Assembly (NCBI GenBank): GCA_015058845.1
Contig: SVBO01000003.1
Location: 1 to 64,000, forward strand
Source: Erysipelotrichaceae bacterium
Lineage (GTDB): Bacteria; Bacillota_I; Bacilli_A; Erysipelotrichales; Erysipelotrichaceae
Direction: 5' to 3'
DNA: 64,000 bases
Shown here: piece by piece, positions 54,438 through 62,430 of the stretch
Numbering within the stretch: position 1 is the stretch's first letter
Layout: every line of letters starts with the position of its first letter
Program-made: the position numbers and the translations under genes
Notes under the pieces: model-generated
Databases searched by the model: none
The model's input: only the letters and a program-made list of their open reading frames with translations
What the model was told of the DNA's origin: nothing

Positions 54438-55400
54438 ATGAAGATCGTAGCAATCGAAAGAAATAGTGTTGGAATAGATATTCCAGTAGAATGTTGGAAT
54501 GAATTAGGAGAAGTTACTTTATATGAGAATTTAACTGATATTGAAGCTATCAAAGAAGCTATTAAAGATGCTGATATCGTAATTGCCAATAAGTCACCTA
54601 TGAATGAGAGTACATTGAAAGATGCTCCAAATGTTAAGCTGATCTGCCAATTAGCCACAGGATTTGATAACTGTGATCTAGCGTATTGTTCTTCTAGAGG
54701 GATCAAAGTAGCAAACGTAAGGAATTATTCTACTGACATGGTAGCACAACATACTCTTACATTAGCCTTAGCATTAAGTCAAAAGTTATCTTACTATGAT
54801 CATTATGTGAAGTCTGGTGCCTATAGTGCTCAAAATAAGTTTACTCACTTTGAACAAACATTCTTTGAATTAACTGGTAAGACATGGGGGATCGTTGGTA
54901 TGGGTAACATTGGTAAGAAAGTAGCTAAGTTAGCTTCTGCCTTTGGTTGTAAAGTCATCTTCCACTCTATTACAGGAAAGAGTACTTGTACAGAGTATCC
55001 TCAAGTAGATAAGGAAACATTATTAAAAGAATCTGACTTCTTATCATTACACTGTCCTCTAAGTGATCTATCTAGAAATTTCATTGATGCTGAGGCGCTA
55101 AAGATGATGAAGAAGAGTGCCTTCTTGATCAATGTAGCAAGAGGACCAGTGGTAAATACACAAGATCTATATGATGCATTAGTAGCTGGAGAGATCCAAG
55201 CAGCAGGGCTAGATGTATTAGAGAAAGAACCTATGACTCTAGATAATCCTCTAGGTAAATTACAAGATAGCAAACAGATCATTATTACGCCACATGTAGC
55301 ATGGGCTAGTGTAGAAGCTCGTACTCGTTGTGTAGAGGGTGTATATCTAAATATCAAGGCTTTCTTGAATGGAGAAGAGAGAAGTATCGTTAATAAGTAA
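54438..55400 (+). CDS. D-2-hydroxyacid dehydrogenase (HprA-like)
   Basis: NAD(H)-dependent oxidoreductase of 320 residues. Rossmann motif GIVGMGNIGKKVAKLA (about 149-164), catalytic Arg in NVARGPVVN, Glu in VLEKEPM and His in ITPHVAWAS. The pattern CQLATGFDNCDL suits glycerate/hydroxypyruvate dehydrogenases (HprA, LdhA-type). Exact substrate is unknown. ATG at 54438 has AAGGAAGG upstream and matches the family start; the longer in-frame form is rejected. Monocistronic. Confidence 0.88.
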   Translation: MKIVAIERNSVGIDIPVECWNELGEVTLYENLTDIEAIKEAIKDADIVIANKSPMNESTLKDAPNVKLICQLATGFDNCDLAYCSSRGIKVANVRNYSTDMVAQHTLTLALALSQKLSYYDHYVKSGAYSAQNKFTHFEQTFFELTGKTWGIVGMGNIGKKVAKLASAFGCKVIFHSITGKSTCTEYPQVDKETLLKESDFLSLHCPLSDLSRNFIDAEALKMMKKSAFLINVARGPVVNTQDLYDALVAGEIQAAGLDVLEKEPMTLDNPLGKLQDSKQIIITPHVAWASVEARTRCVEGVYLNIKAFLNGEERSIVNK

Positions 55401-55402
55401 TT

Positions 55403-55430
55403 AATAGCCAGGGATATCCCTGGCTATTTT
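55403..55430. terminator. Bidirectional terminator
   Basis: Stem AATAGCCAGGGA/TCCCTGGCTATT with T runs on both strands, between convergent genes. Confidence 0.87.
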
Positions 55431-55431
55431 C

Positions 55432-55761
55432 TTATTCTTGATTCTTAATAAACTCTTCTAAGTTGATACTATGTCCATACTTAATAGAAGCACGTTTATC
55501 TTTAGAAAGTATCATCTCATTTAGATCTATCTCATTGATCGCAGCAATCGCCACAATATAATGGATCATATCCACTAACTCTTCCCCTAAATGGATCAAA
55601 GAATCATCCTCATCATTGAACTTCCTACCACTTCTCTTATTCAAGACCTCGGCAACTTCACCTAACTCTTCCACAAGCTTCATGAATAGACCTTGCTCAT
55701 TAGCCTTACCCTGATATCTTACTGCTAGATATTTCTCTAGATCTCTTATACTCACATTCAT
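55432..55761 (-). CDS. MazG-like nucleotide pyrophosphohydrolase
   Basis: A 109-residue all-alpha NTP-pyrophosphatase: KLVEELGEVAEVLNKR supplies the first EExxE-type metal motif and LGEELVDMIHYIVAIAAINEIDL the second. Such proteins hydrolyse abnormal or excess dNTPs (house-cleaning). It is upstream of nothing on its strand; deoC ends 52 nt before it, so the two could be cotranscribed, joining deoxynucleotide functions. Confidence 0.82.
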   Translation of the reverse strand: MNVSIRDLEKYLAVRYQGKANEQGLFMKLVEELGEVAEVLNKRSGRKFNDEDDSLIHLGEELVDMIHYIVAIAAINEIDLNEMILSKDKRASIKYGHSINLEEFIKNQE

Positions 55762-55813
55762 ATTATGTCTCCATTAGAAAACCGCTGTGGTATTCCAAAA
55801 CGGTATATTTCTA

Positions 55814-56479
55814 TTAGTAACCCTTAGACTCTTGGCCCTTCACTAACTTAATAGCACCACTAGTACCCAAACGATCTACACCAACCGCTAAGAAATTCTC
55901 CATATCCTCTACCGTACGGATTCCGCCAGCAGCCTTCATCTTCACATTAGGTCCAATATGCTCCTTGAATAACAGAATATCATCCATCGTAGCCCCAGCA
56001 GTCCCAAAACCAGTACTAGTCTTAATATAGTCAGCCTTAGCATTTGTAACAGCATGACACATAGCGATCTTCTCTTCTTGTGTTAAATAACAAGTCTCAA
56101 TGATCACCTTAAGGATCTTATTTCCACAAACTTCCTTCAAAGTAGCGATCTCTTTCTCGACCTTATCATAATCCCCATTCTTCACATCGGAAATATTCAC
56201 TACCATATCGATCTCATTAGCCCCATCGGCTAAAGCTTGCTTGACCTCAGTGATCTTACTCTCAGTAGAATTATATCCAAGAGGGAATCCAACCACAGTA
56301 CAAATATTCAACTTATCTCCATACTTCTCATGTAATCTAGCAATATATGTCTGAGGAATACAAATAGACGCTGTATTATATTCTAGTGCATCCTCAGCAA
56401 TCTGTACGATATCCTCCCAAGTAGCAAAAGCCTTTAATAATGTATGGTCAACATGACTTAAAATTTCTGAAGTATTCAT
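55814..56479 (-). CDS. deoC: Deoxyribose-phosphate aldolase
   Basis: Splits 2-deoxyribose-5-phosphate to glyceraldehyde-3-phosphate and acetaldehyde in nucleoside catabolism. The 221-residue TIM barrel has DHTLLKAFAT at the start, the VVGFPLGYN and DGANEIDMVVNI segments, the Schiff-base Lys in YIKTSTGF and the proton-relay Lys in VKMKAAGGIRT. ATG at 56479 with AAGGAG upstream is preferred over a longer form at 56533. Upstream lie a promoter and a palindrome that could be an operator. Confidence 0.95.
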   Translation of the reverse strand: MNTSEILSHVDHTLLKAFATWEDIVQIAEDALEYNTASICIPQTYIARLHEKYGDKLNICTVVGFPLGYNSTESKITEVKQALADGANEIDMVVNISDVKNGDYDKVEKEIATLKEVCGNKILKVIIETCYLTQEEKIAMCHAVTNAKADYIKTSTGFGTAGATMDDILLFKEHIGPNVKMKAAGGIRTVEDMENFLAVGVDRLGTSGAIKLVKGQESKGY

Positions 56480-56504
56480 AATATCAATCTCCTTATCTAT
56501 CAAC

Positions 56505-56533
56505 ATTGTACATGATTCTAACTCAATCATCAA
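56505..56533 (-). promoter_or_regulatory. Promoter of deoC
   Basis: On the minus strand TTGATG (complement of 56528-56533), 17-nt spacer, TACAAT (complement of 56505-56510) preceded by TG, 25 nt before the deoC start. Confidence 0.6.
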
Positions 56534-56553
56534 TACTTTCCCCCTAGATTTCC

Positions 56554-56570
56554 CTATTCCTAGGAAATAG
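56554..56570. promoter_or_regulatory. Palindrome upstream of deoC promoter (possible operator)
   Basis: Imperfect inverted repeat with core TTCCTAGGAA and flanking CTA/TAG, about 20 bp upstream of the deoC -35 box. It could bind a regulator of nucleoside catabolism, or be incidental. Confidence 0.35.
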
Positions 56571-56610
56571 ACAAATAATTACATAATAATACATAATAAC
56601 TATACATAAA

Positions 56611-56630
56611 GAAAAGGCGCCTATAGCGCC
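56611..56630 (-). terminator. Terminator overlapping aminopeptidase stop codon
   Basis: On the minus strand GGCGC/GCGCC stem with a 5-nt loop that contains the TAG stop, then TTTTC. The remaining 56571-56610 is AT-rich without features. Confidence 0.75.
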
Positions 56631-57847
56631 CATTTCCCATTCTCAAACACAATAACTTCCTCACCAGTACTCTTAATACCAATAATAGATAGATCCTCAG
56701 ATCCGATCATGAAGTCTACATGATTCACACTCTCATTCACATCCATAGCCTTAAGATCTTCTTCAGTATAATTCTCATATCCTTCTAGATTATTCTTGAA
56801 TGCTTCACCAAAAGCCAAGTGACAACAAGCATTCTCATCAAATAGAGTATTCAAGAATAAGAACTTCAACTCATTAATAGGAGAATCAAATGGTACTAAA
56901 GCCACCTCTCCTAAATAACGACTAGACTCATCCATATTCAACATATCCTCTAGCACATCTTGATTCTTACGAGCCTCTACAGCTACAGCCTTACCATTCT
57001 CGAAAGTAACCTTGAAATCTTCGATCAACTTACCGTTATATGATAAAGGCTTAGTAGAAACTACAGTACCCTGTGCAGTATATTTCGCAGGCATAGTGAA
57101 TACTTCCTCAGTAGGCATATTCGCACAGAAATCAATATTCTGTAATGATCTCTCACGAGCACTTAACCATACATGTTTCGGATGTAGTCCTACAGTAAAG
57201 TCTGTACCATTAGCTGATTTATAACGAAGAGATGTAAAGTGGTGTGCATTCATCTTCTCTGCTTTCTCAGCTAGATAAGCGATATGATCTTCCCATGCTT
57301 TAAATGGATCTGCTTGATCTAATCTCATAGTATGTAGGATCGCATTCTCTAACTTCACTAGAGCTTCTTCTTCAGATAATTTTGGGAATACTGCTTTAGC
57401 CCACGCAGGAGATGGTAATGCTACGATCACCCACTGATCCTTACAATCTGCTTCATCTAGATATTTCTTTACTAGACCATAACGCTTGATACGATATTGA
57501 ATGAACTTATCCATATCTAATCCAGCAAACTTATCTGGATCAGAGTCTTCTACATAAATACGGCATGGTAGTGTGTTACAAACATATTTAGTCTTCTCGA
57601 TCTGCCAATCAGGAATATCTAGTAGAGCTTCTTGAGAAATATATTGAAGATTTAAACGATCTGTGATGTCATTAGACCATTCGATCGTTACTCTTCTAGC
57701 TCCTTCTAGATAACATTCTTCCATCAACATAGCTCCAAATTCATGATTATACGTACTACAGTAAATAATAACATCTTGTCCCTTTTGAAGATTGATACCC
57801 ATTCTTACTGTTAACTTAGCATATTGCTTCATTGTTTCATTTGTCAT
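56621..57847 (-). CDS. M29 family aminopeptidase
   Basis: Thermophilic-type (AmpS/PepS) metalloaminopeptidase of 408 residues. Features include VRMGINLQKGQDVIIY at the N-terminus, the central TDFTVGLHPKHVWL, the NMPTEEVFTMP metal-site segment, EVALVPFDSPIN, and the C-terminal HLAFGEAF and NHVDFMIGSEDLSI, which carry the conserved Glu, His and Asp metal ligands of M29 enzymes. Releases N-terminal amino acids from peptides in the cytoplasm. It is divergent from the AGCS amino acid symporter, fitting amino acid nutrition. Confidence 0.93.
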   Translation of the reverse strand: MTNETMKQYAKLTVRMGINLQKGQDVIIYCSTYNHEFGAMLMEECYLEGARRVTIEWSNDITDRLNLQYISQEALLDIPDWQIEKTKYVCNTLPCRIYVEDSDPDKFAGLDMDKFIQYRIKRYGLVKKYLDEADCKDQWVIVALPSPAWAKAVFPKLSEEEALVKLENAILHTMRLDQADPFKAWEDHIAYLAEKAEKMNAHHFTSLRYKSANGTDFTVGLHPKHVWLSARERSLQNIDFCANMPTEEVFTMPAKYTAQGTVVSTKPLSYNGKLIEDFKVTFENGKAVAVEARKNQDVLEDMLNMDESSRYLGEVALVPFDSPINELKFLFLNTLFDENACCHLAFGEAFKNNLEGYENYTEEDLKAMDVNESVNHVDFMIGSEDLSIIGIKSTGEEVIVFENGKWAL

Positions 57848-57958
57848 AATAGTAGTCCTCCTAGCTATTAAGTATAATACTTTTCGCTCACTTAATCAAT
57901 TTCTTTATACAGGTATTCCTGAAGTAGTCTTCTCATACACTGTAGTTGAGGTGGGTCT

Positions 57959-59209
57959 ATGGAATGGTTACATAGGGTAGTGTGGAGTCCTGTTTCATTA
58001 GTGGTATTACTGTTACTTTCTTTGTATTGTCATGGGTATACAAGGGGTAAGATCTTTACCAGTATTCCTAGTAGTCTTTATGCATTGAAGGAGGAATTCA
58101 AAGATCCTACTCAATTACAGATCTTCACGACTTCACTGGGTGCAGTGATGGGGATCGGGAATATTGTGGGAGTGGCTACGGCGATCTTGAGTGGGGGACC
58201 TGGTTCGATCTTCTGGATGGTCATTTCTTCTTTATTGATCACGTCTTTAAAGTATATAGAGATCTACTTAGGAATGGTATTTCGAAGAAGGGATGGGAGT
58301 GGTGGTACTTATGTGTATATGAAGGAGGGGATCGGGAGTTCTTGGTTAAGTGTTCTCTACTTGCTATGTTTACTGGTAGCTTGCTTAACGATGGGTAACT
58401 TGATCGTGTCTAGTACACTGAGTGAAGTGTTCGTACAGTTATATGATATACCTGTATCATTGTTTGGAATAGGTTTCACAATGATCATATGTGTCATGGT
58501 AATGCGTGGACAAAAGGGAGCTATGGTGTTGAATTCCTACCTAGTACCGTATATGTTAGTGATCTATTTGGTAGTGTGTATAGGGATCTTAGTGATGTAT
58601 CCTAGCATATTATGGAATACATTGGTATTGATCGGAAAGTCTGCCTTTGATATACGGGCAGTACTTGGAGGTGGCATAGGAAGTGCTATCAAGTATGGTG
58701 TTACAAGAGGACTGTTCTCTAATGAAGCAGGAATGGGGAGTAGTACAATGATCCATGCACGAAGTCATCATACACCCCATAAGGAGGCTATGTTAGGGGT
58801 AGTAGAAGTGATCATAGATAGTGTAGTCATGTGTTGTTTAAGTGGGATCGTGTTAGTAATGAGTGGTATTCCTGTGTCGTTACAGAATGCAACTTTATTC
58901 TTATTTGAAGCATTTACCGTATTCTTAGGACCATTCGCTATCCCCTTCATTACACTATCCTTATTGTTATTTGGAACTAGTAGTATTATAGGATGGTATG
59001 TATTTGGATGTGAATGTTTAAGGCATGTTAGTAGGAATCAGTGTACACAAGTACTGTTCACGATAGTATTCTTAGGATGTATATTTCTAGGAAGTATAGG
59101 GAATGTCTTAGAGTTATTTCTAGTCAGTGATATCTTGAATGGCGTATTAGTGATCTTGAATATGTATGCCTGTATGAAACTGATCAGATTTGTGAGAAGG
59201 GAGTATTGA
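57959..59209 (+). CDS. AGCS family amino acid:sodium symporter
   Basis: Alanine/glycine:cation symporter-type permease, 416 residues with about ten or eleven membrane helices, shorter than the usual 450-480. Signatures: LGAVMGIGNIVGVATAILSGGPGSIFWM, split by families into the GxGNIxGV and GGPGSIFWM motifs, RRDGSGGTYVYM, and RGLFSNEAGMGSSTMIHA. Imports small amino acids with Na+. SD GAGGTGGG just before the ATG. There is no terminator before arsR: the -35 box of the next promoter overlaps its stop codon. Confidence 0.9.
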   Translation: MEWLHRVVWSPVSLVVLLLLSLYCHGYTRGKIFTSIPSSLYALKEEFKDPTQLQIFTTSLGAVMGIGNIVGVATAILSGGPGSIFWMVISSLLITSLKYIEIYLGMVFRRRDGSGGTYVYMKEGIGSSWLSVLYLLCLLVACLTMGNLIVSSTLSEVFVQLYDIPVSLFGIGFTMIICVMVMRGQKGAMVLNSYLVPYMLVIYLVVCIGILVMYPSILWNTLVLIGKSAFDIRAVLGGGIGSAIKYGVTRGLFSNEAGMGSSTMIHARSHHTPHKEAMLGVVEVIIDSVVMCCLSGIVLVMSGIPVSLQNATLFLFEAFTVFLGPFAIPFITLSLLLFGTSSIIGWYVFGCECLRHVSRNQCTQVLFTIVFLGCIFLGSIGNVLELFLVSDILNGVLVILNMYACMKLIRFVRREY

Positions 59210-59233
59210 CATTCTATAGATATGTTCTATACT
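59206..59233 (+). promoter_or_regulatory. Promoter of arsR-metal ATPase operon
   Basis: Perfect TTGACA (59206-59211), 16-nt spacer and TATACT (59228-59233). The operator begins at the last base of the -10 box. Confidence 0.85.
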
Positions 59234-59258
59234 ATATATGAACAGTTGTTCATATATA
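59233..59258 (+). promoter_or_regulatory. 12-2-12 operator of ArsR/SmtB-family repressor
   Basis: Perfect inverted repeat: arm TATATATGAACA, 2-nt spacer GT, and its exact reverse complement. This is the 12-2-12 layout of SmtB/ArsR-family metal repressors (ZiaR, CzrA, CadC) and covers the transcription start, so bound repressor should block RNA polymerase. Confidence 0.88.
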
Positions 59259-59271
59259 AGGAGATTCTATT

Positions 59272-59592
59272 ATGGAAACATTAGAGTTACAAGAATTGAT
59301 CGATCAGATGCCGTTAGAAGATGATATCTATCTAGTAGCGGAGTTATATAAGAATTTTGGAGATTTCACAAGAGTAAAGATCTTGTATGCGCTGACTGTG
59401 CAGGAGATGTGTGTGAATGATCTTGCTACCATGTTGAATATGAGTCAATCTTCTATATCACATCAATTAAGAGTGTTGAAGCAAGCACGTTTAATTAAGT
59501 ATGTGAAGAAGGGTAAGAATGTGATCTATTCTCTTGCAGATAGTCATGTGAAGACTTTGTTAGATCAAGCGTATGAACATATTAAGGAGTAG
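59272..59592 (+). CDS. ArsR/SmtB family metal-sensing repressor
   Basis: A 106-residue winged-helix repressor: FGDFTRVKILYAL, VNDLATMLNMSQSSISHQLRVLKQARLIKYVKKGKNVIYSLAD containing the recognition helix SSISHQLRVLK, and a C-terminal alpha5 helix with DSHVKTLLDQAYEH, matching the alpha5 metal site (Asp/His ... His/Glu) of SmtB/CzrA-type zinc sensors. The CxC motif of arsenic or cadmium alpha3 sites is absent; C-V is seen at MCVND only. Autoregulated through the 12-2-12 operator and cotranscribed with the zinc/cadmium-type ATPase 5 nt downstream. Confidence 0.92.
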   Translation: METLELQELIDQMPLEDDIYLVAELYKNFGDFTRVKILYALTVQEMCVNDLATMLNMSQSSISHQLRVLKQARLIKYVKKGKNVIYSLADSHVKTLLDQAYEHIKE

Positions 59593-59597
59593 TAATT

Positions 59598-62303
59598 ATG
59601 AGTGAAGTAGAGAAAGTTAAGAACCAAGAGGAATCTTGTTGTCATCATCATGAAGAAGTGTGTGAATGTCATCATGAGCATCATCATGAACATAAGCATC
59701 ATGAAGAACATTGTTGCTGTCATGAACATGAGGAAGAGTGCTGTACTCACGAAGGACATGAACATCACCATGAGGAATGCCATTGCCACGAACACCATGA
59801 GCATAATCACCACCATGGAGAAGAGTGTGGTTGCCATCACGAACATCATCATGCACATAAGCATCATGCAGAACACTGTTGCTGTCATGAACATGAGGAA
59901 GAATGCTGTACTCACGAAGGACATGAACATCACCATGAGGAATGCCATTGTCATGACCATCATGAACATCATCATACTCATAAAGAACTACACGACAAAG
60001 ATGAACATAGCAAACGTGTCGTATTCTCTATTACAGGTCTAGATTGCGCAAACTGTGCGCAGAAACTAGAAGATTTTGTGAATGGTCTACCATACGTTAC
60101 CCAAGCAAACATGCGCTTTGATCTAGGTAGATTTACAGTAGATTATAAAGAAGATGCATTAGACCATATCATAGAACATATCAAAGAGAAGGAACCAGAA
60201 GTACAACTAACGATCCTGAATGAGAAGAAATATAAGAAAGTATATAGGATCGAAGGATTAGACTGTGCGCATTGTGCCCAAAAAGTAGAAGATACATTGA
60301 ATAAAGAGTCTTACCTAGAAGCTTCTTTACGCTTTGAATTAGGCAAACTTACTATCTCATCTGAATATGACATCATGGATGAACAGATCCAATCGATCAT
60401 TGATCGAGTTGAAAAGGGAGTACATATTTATGTAGAAGATATTACCTCACCATCACAAGAGACAAGTGAAGAGAATGATCATGAGAAGTGGGTATTACTA
60501 GGTAGCGTACTAGTATTCCTGTTCACTATGTTTGTTTGGAAAGAGGGTATGATCCAAAGTATTCTATTCCTGATCATTTATATAGTAGTAGGGAAAGAAG
60601 TGATAAGTAAAGCACTGCATAATATGAAACGAGGAGAGATCTTTGATGAGAACTTCCTAATGATGGTAGCATCTATTGGAGCGATCTTGATCGGGGATCT
60701 CGATGAAGCAGTAGCGGTTATGTTATTCTACCGTGTAGGAGAATATTTCCAATCTATTGCTGTAAATAATTCCCGTAAGTCTATTAAAGATCTCATGAAG
60801 ATCCGTCCTGATAGTGCTAACTTACTATTAGGAGATAGTCTTCAAGTAGTACATCCAGCTACATTGCAGATCCATGATATCGTAGTAGTCCATCCGGGAG
60901 AAAGGATCCCGATCGATGGTATCGTGGTTAAGGGAGAAAGTATGGTAGATACTTCTGCCCTAACAGGAGAATCATTACCAGTAAATGTAAGTGTAGAGAG
61001 TGAAGTGTTGAGTGGTAGTGTGAACTTGAATGGAGAGCTTCATGTACGTGTGAGTAAAGAGTTTGGGGAATCTACTGCTAGTAAGATCTTACGTTTAGTG
61101 GAAGAAGCTGGAAATTATAAGGCGGATACTGAGAAGTTCATTACGAAGTTTGCTCGTGTATATACACCAACTGTATGTTTCGGAGCTGTTGTATTAGCGA
61201 TCTTACCACCATTACTACAAATGGGAGAGTGGATCATGTGGATCGAAAGAGCCCTAACATTCCTAGTGATCTCTTGTCCATGTGCCGTAGTGATCAGTAT
61301 TCCTATGAGTTACTTTGGAGGCATTGGTGCAGCTAGTAAGCAAGGGATCTTGATCAAAGGAAGTCAATACCTAGAAGAGATTTTGACTACGAAAGTCATT
61401 GCCATGGATAAAACAGGAACATTAACTCAAGGAAGATTCATGGTAAATGAAGTAGTAAGTGACTACATGGATGTAGAAGAGTTAATATATGTAGCAGCAC
61501 TACTAGAAAATGCCTCATCTCATCCGATCGCTAAGGCTATCTGTGAAAGAAATACAAGAGAATTACACGTACATACAGTAGAACACTTAGAAGAAATTGC
61601 TGGGAAGGGTATGAAAGCCTTGATCGAAGAAGATACCTACTATGTAGGCAATGAGAAGATGATGGAACTAGCTCATATCTCTTATCCAATAGTAGAGAGT
61701 GAAGGCTCTATCGTATATGTAGCCAAGAATACACAGTATCTAGGATATATCTCAGTTAGTGATACAGAGAAAAAGAATGCTCTATCTACTGTAGATACAT
61801 TAACTCACAAGTATCACAAAGATATCGTAATGTTATCAGGAGATCAGCCAAAGGTAGTTGAAAGAGTAGCACAACGACTACACATTTCACGATATTTTGG
61901 AGGATTACTTCCACAGAATAAACTAGAGATCGTGAAGGAACTACAAGCCAATAATAGCCATGTAGTCTTTGTAGGAGATGGTATCAATGATGCTCCCGTA
62001 TTAACTGTTGCCAATGTAGGGATCGCTATGGGGGGTATTGGTTCTGATGCGGCTATTGAAGCGAGTGATATCGTATTTATGGAAGATGATATTGGAAAGT
62101 TAGTGACAGTATTCGATATTGCTTTATTTACGAAGAAGATCGTAGTACAGAACTTAGTATTCGTATTTATGATCAAGGCTATTACATTAGTACTAGGCGC
62201 ATTAGGATATGCTTCCATGTGGATGGCAGTGTTTGCCGATGTGGGAGTAAGTATCTTAGCGATCTTGAATGCTATGCGAATTTTAACTAGAAAATATGAG
62301 TGA
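59598..62303 (+). CDS. Zn/Cd/Pb-type P1B-ATPase with duplicated His/Cys-rich N-terminus
   Basis: Metal-exporting ATPase of 901 residues. Residues 1-135 are almost only His, Glu, Cys and Lys, including two tandem 55-residue repeats (25-79, 80-134). Two HMA domains follow, each with a GLDCAxCAQK metal motif (Cys150/153 and Cys223/226). Core: TGES (about 455), CPC (560-562) in the ion channel, DKTGTLT with phosphorylated Asp604, HP motif SSHPIAKAI, GDGINDAP (about 794) and ADVGVSILAILN in the last helix, whose Asp marks the Zn/Cd/Pb class (ZntA/CadA). Controlled by the upstream ArsR repressor. Confidence 0.95.
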   Translation: MSEVEKVKNQEESCCHHHEEVCECHHEHHHEHKHHEEHCCCHEHEEECCTHEGHEHHHEECHCHEHHEHNHHHGEECGCHHEHHHAHKHHAEHCCCHEHEEECCTHEGHEHHHEECHCHDHHEHHHTHKELHDKDEHSKRVVFSITGLDCANCAQKLEDFVNGLPYVTQANMRFDLGRFTVDYKEDALDHIIEHIKEKEPEVQLTILNEKKYKKVYRIEGLDCAHCAQKVEDTLNKESYLEASLRFELGKLTISSEYDIMDEQIQSIIDRVEKGVHIYVEDITSPSQETSEENDHEKWVLLGSVLVFLFTMFVWKEGMIQSILFLIIYIVVGKEVISKALHNMKRGEIFDENFLMMVASIGAILIGDLDEAVAVMLFYRVGEYFQSIAVNNSRKSIKDLMKIRPDSANLLLGDSLQVVHPATLQIHDIVVVHPGERIPIDGIVVKGESMVDTSALTGESLPVNVSVESEVLSGSVNLNGELHVRVSKEFGESTASKILRLVEEAGNYKADTEKFITKFARVYTPTVCFGAVVLAILPPLLQMGEWIMWIERALTFLVISCPCAVVISIPMSYFGGIGAASKQGILIKGSQYLEEILTTKVIAMDKTGTLTQGRFMVNEVVSDYMDVEELIYVAALLENASSHPIAKAICERNTRELHVHTVEHLEEIAGKGMKALIEEDTYYVGNEKMMELAHISYPIVESEGSIVYVAKNTQYLGYISVSDTEKKNALSTVDTLTHKYHKDIVMLSGDQPKVVERVAQRLHISRYFGGLLPQNKLEIVKELQANNSHVVFVGDGINDAPVLTVANVGIAMGGIGSDAAIEASDIVFMEDDIGKLVTVFDIALFTKKIVVQNLVFVFMIKAITLVLGALGYASMWMAVFADVGVSILAILNAMRILTRKYE
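59670..59999 (+). repeat. Two tandem 165-bp repeats in the metal ATPase gene
   Basis: Copies at 59670-59834 and 59835-59999, in frame (55 codons each). Protein copies differ at only a few positions in the first 40 residues (Glu to Ala twice, Glu to Asp) and diverge at the end. The DNA is also close to identical, so the duplication looks recent. Confidence 0.9.
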
Positions 62304-62323
62304 TAGAAATATCACTCTTTTTA
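62298..62323 (+). terminator. Terminator overlapping ATPase stop codon
   Basis: An 8-bp stem GAGTGATA/TATCACTC, loop GAAA, five T. The TGA stop lies in the 5' arm. Confidence 0.85.
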
Positions 62324-62334
62324 TGTAAGTTATA

Positions 62335-62363
62335 TTTTACAATCTTATAAACTACGATATAAT
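62335..62363 (+). promoter_or_regulatory. Candidate promoter of second MATE gene
   Basis: TTTTAC, 17-nt spacer, perfect TATAAT (62358-62363), leaving a leader of about 60 nt that is AT-rich without clear structure. Confidence 0.5.
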
Positions 62364-62430
62364 ATAAACTATAAGAATTGTTTTTGTGTGTAGTAAGCAT
62401 GTAAATATATATTTGAAAGAAGGTTGATGT

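Noticed and set aside
59565-59981. Minus-strand frame rich in Met and Phe opposite the His-rich region, and overlapping frames in the same stretch
   Set aside because: It is the mirror of CAT/CAC/GAA-rich codons (CAT reads ATG backwards). It has no SD and a composition no real protein would have; the plus frame is a known protein type.
59670-59999. Tandem repeat resembling a CRISPR or minisatellite
   Set aside because: Only two 165-bp copies with no spacers, in frame within a metal ATPase; it is coding repetition.
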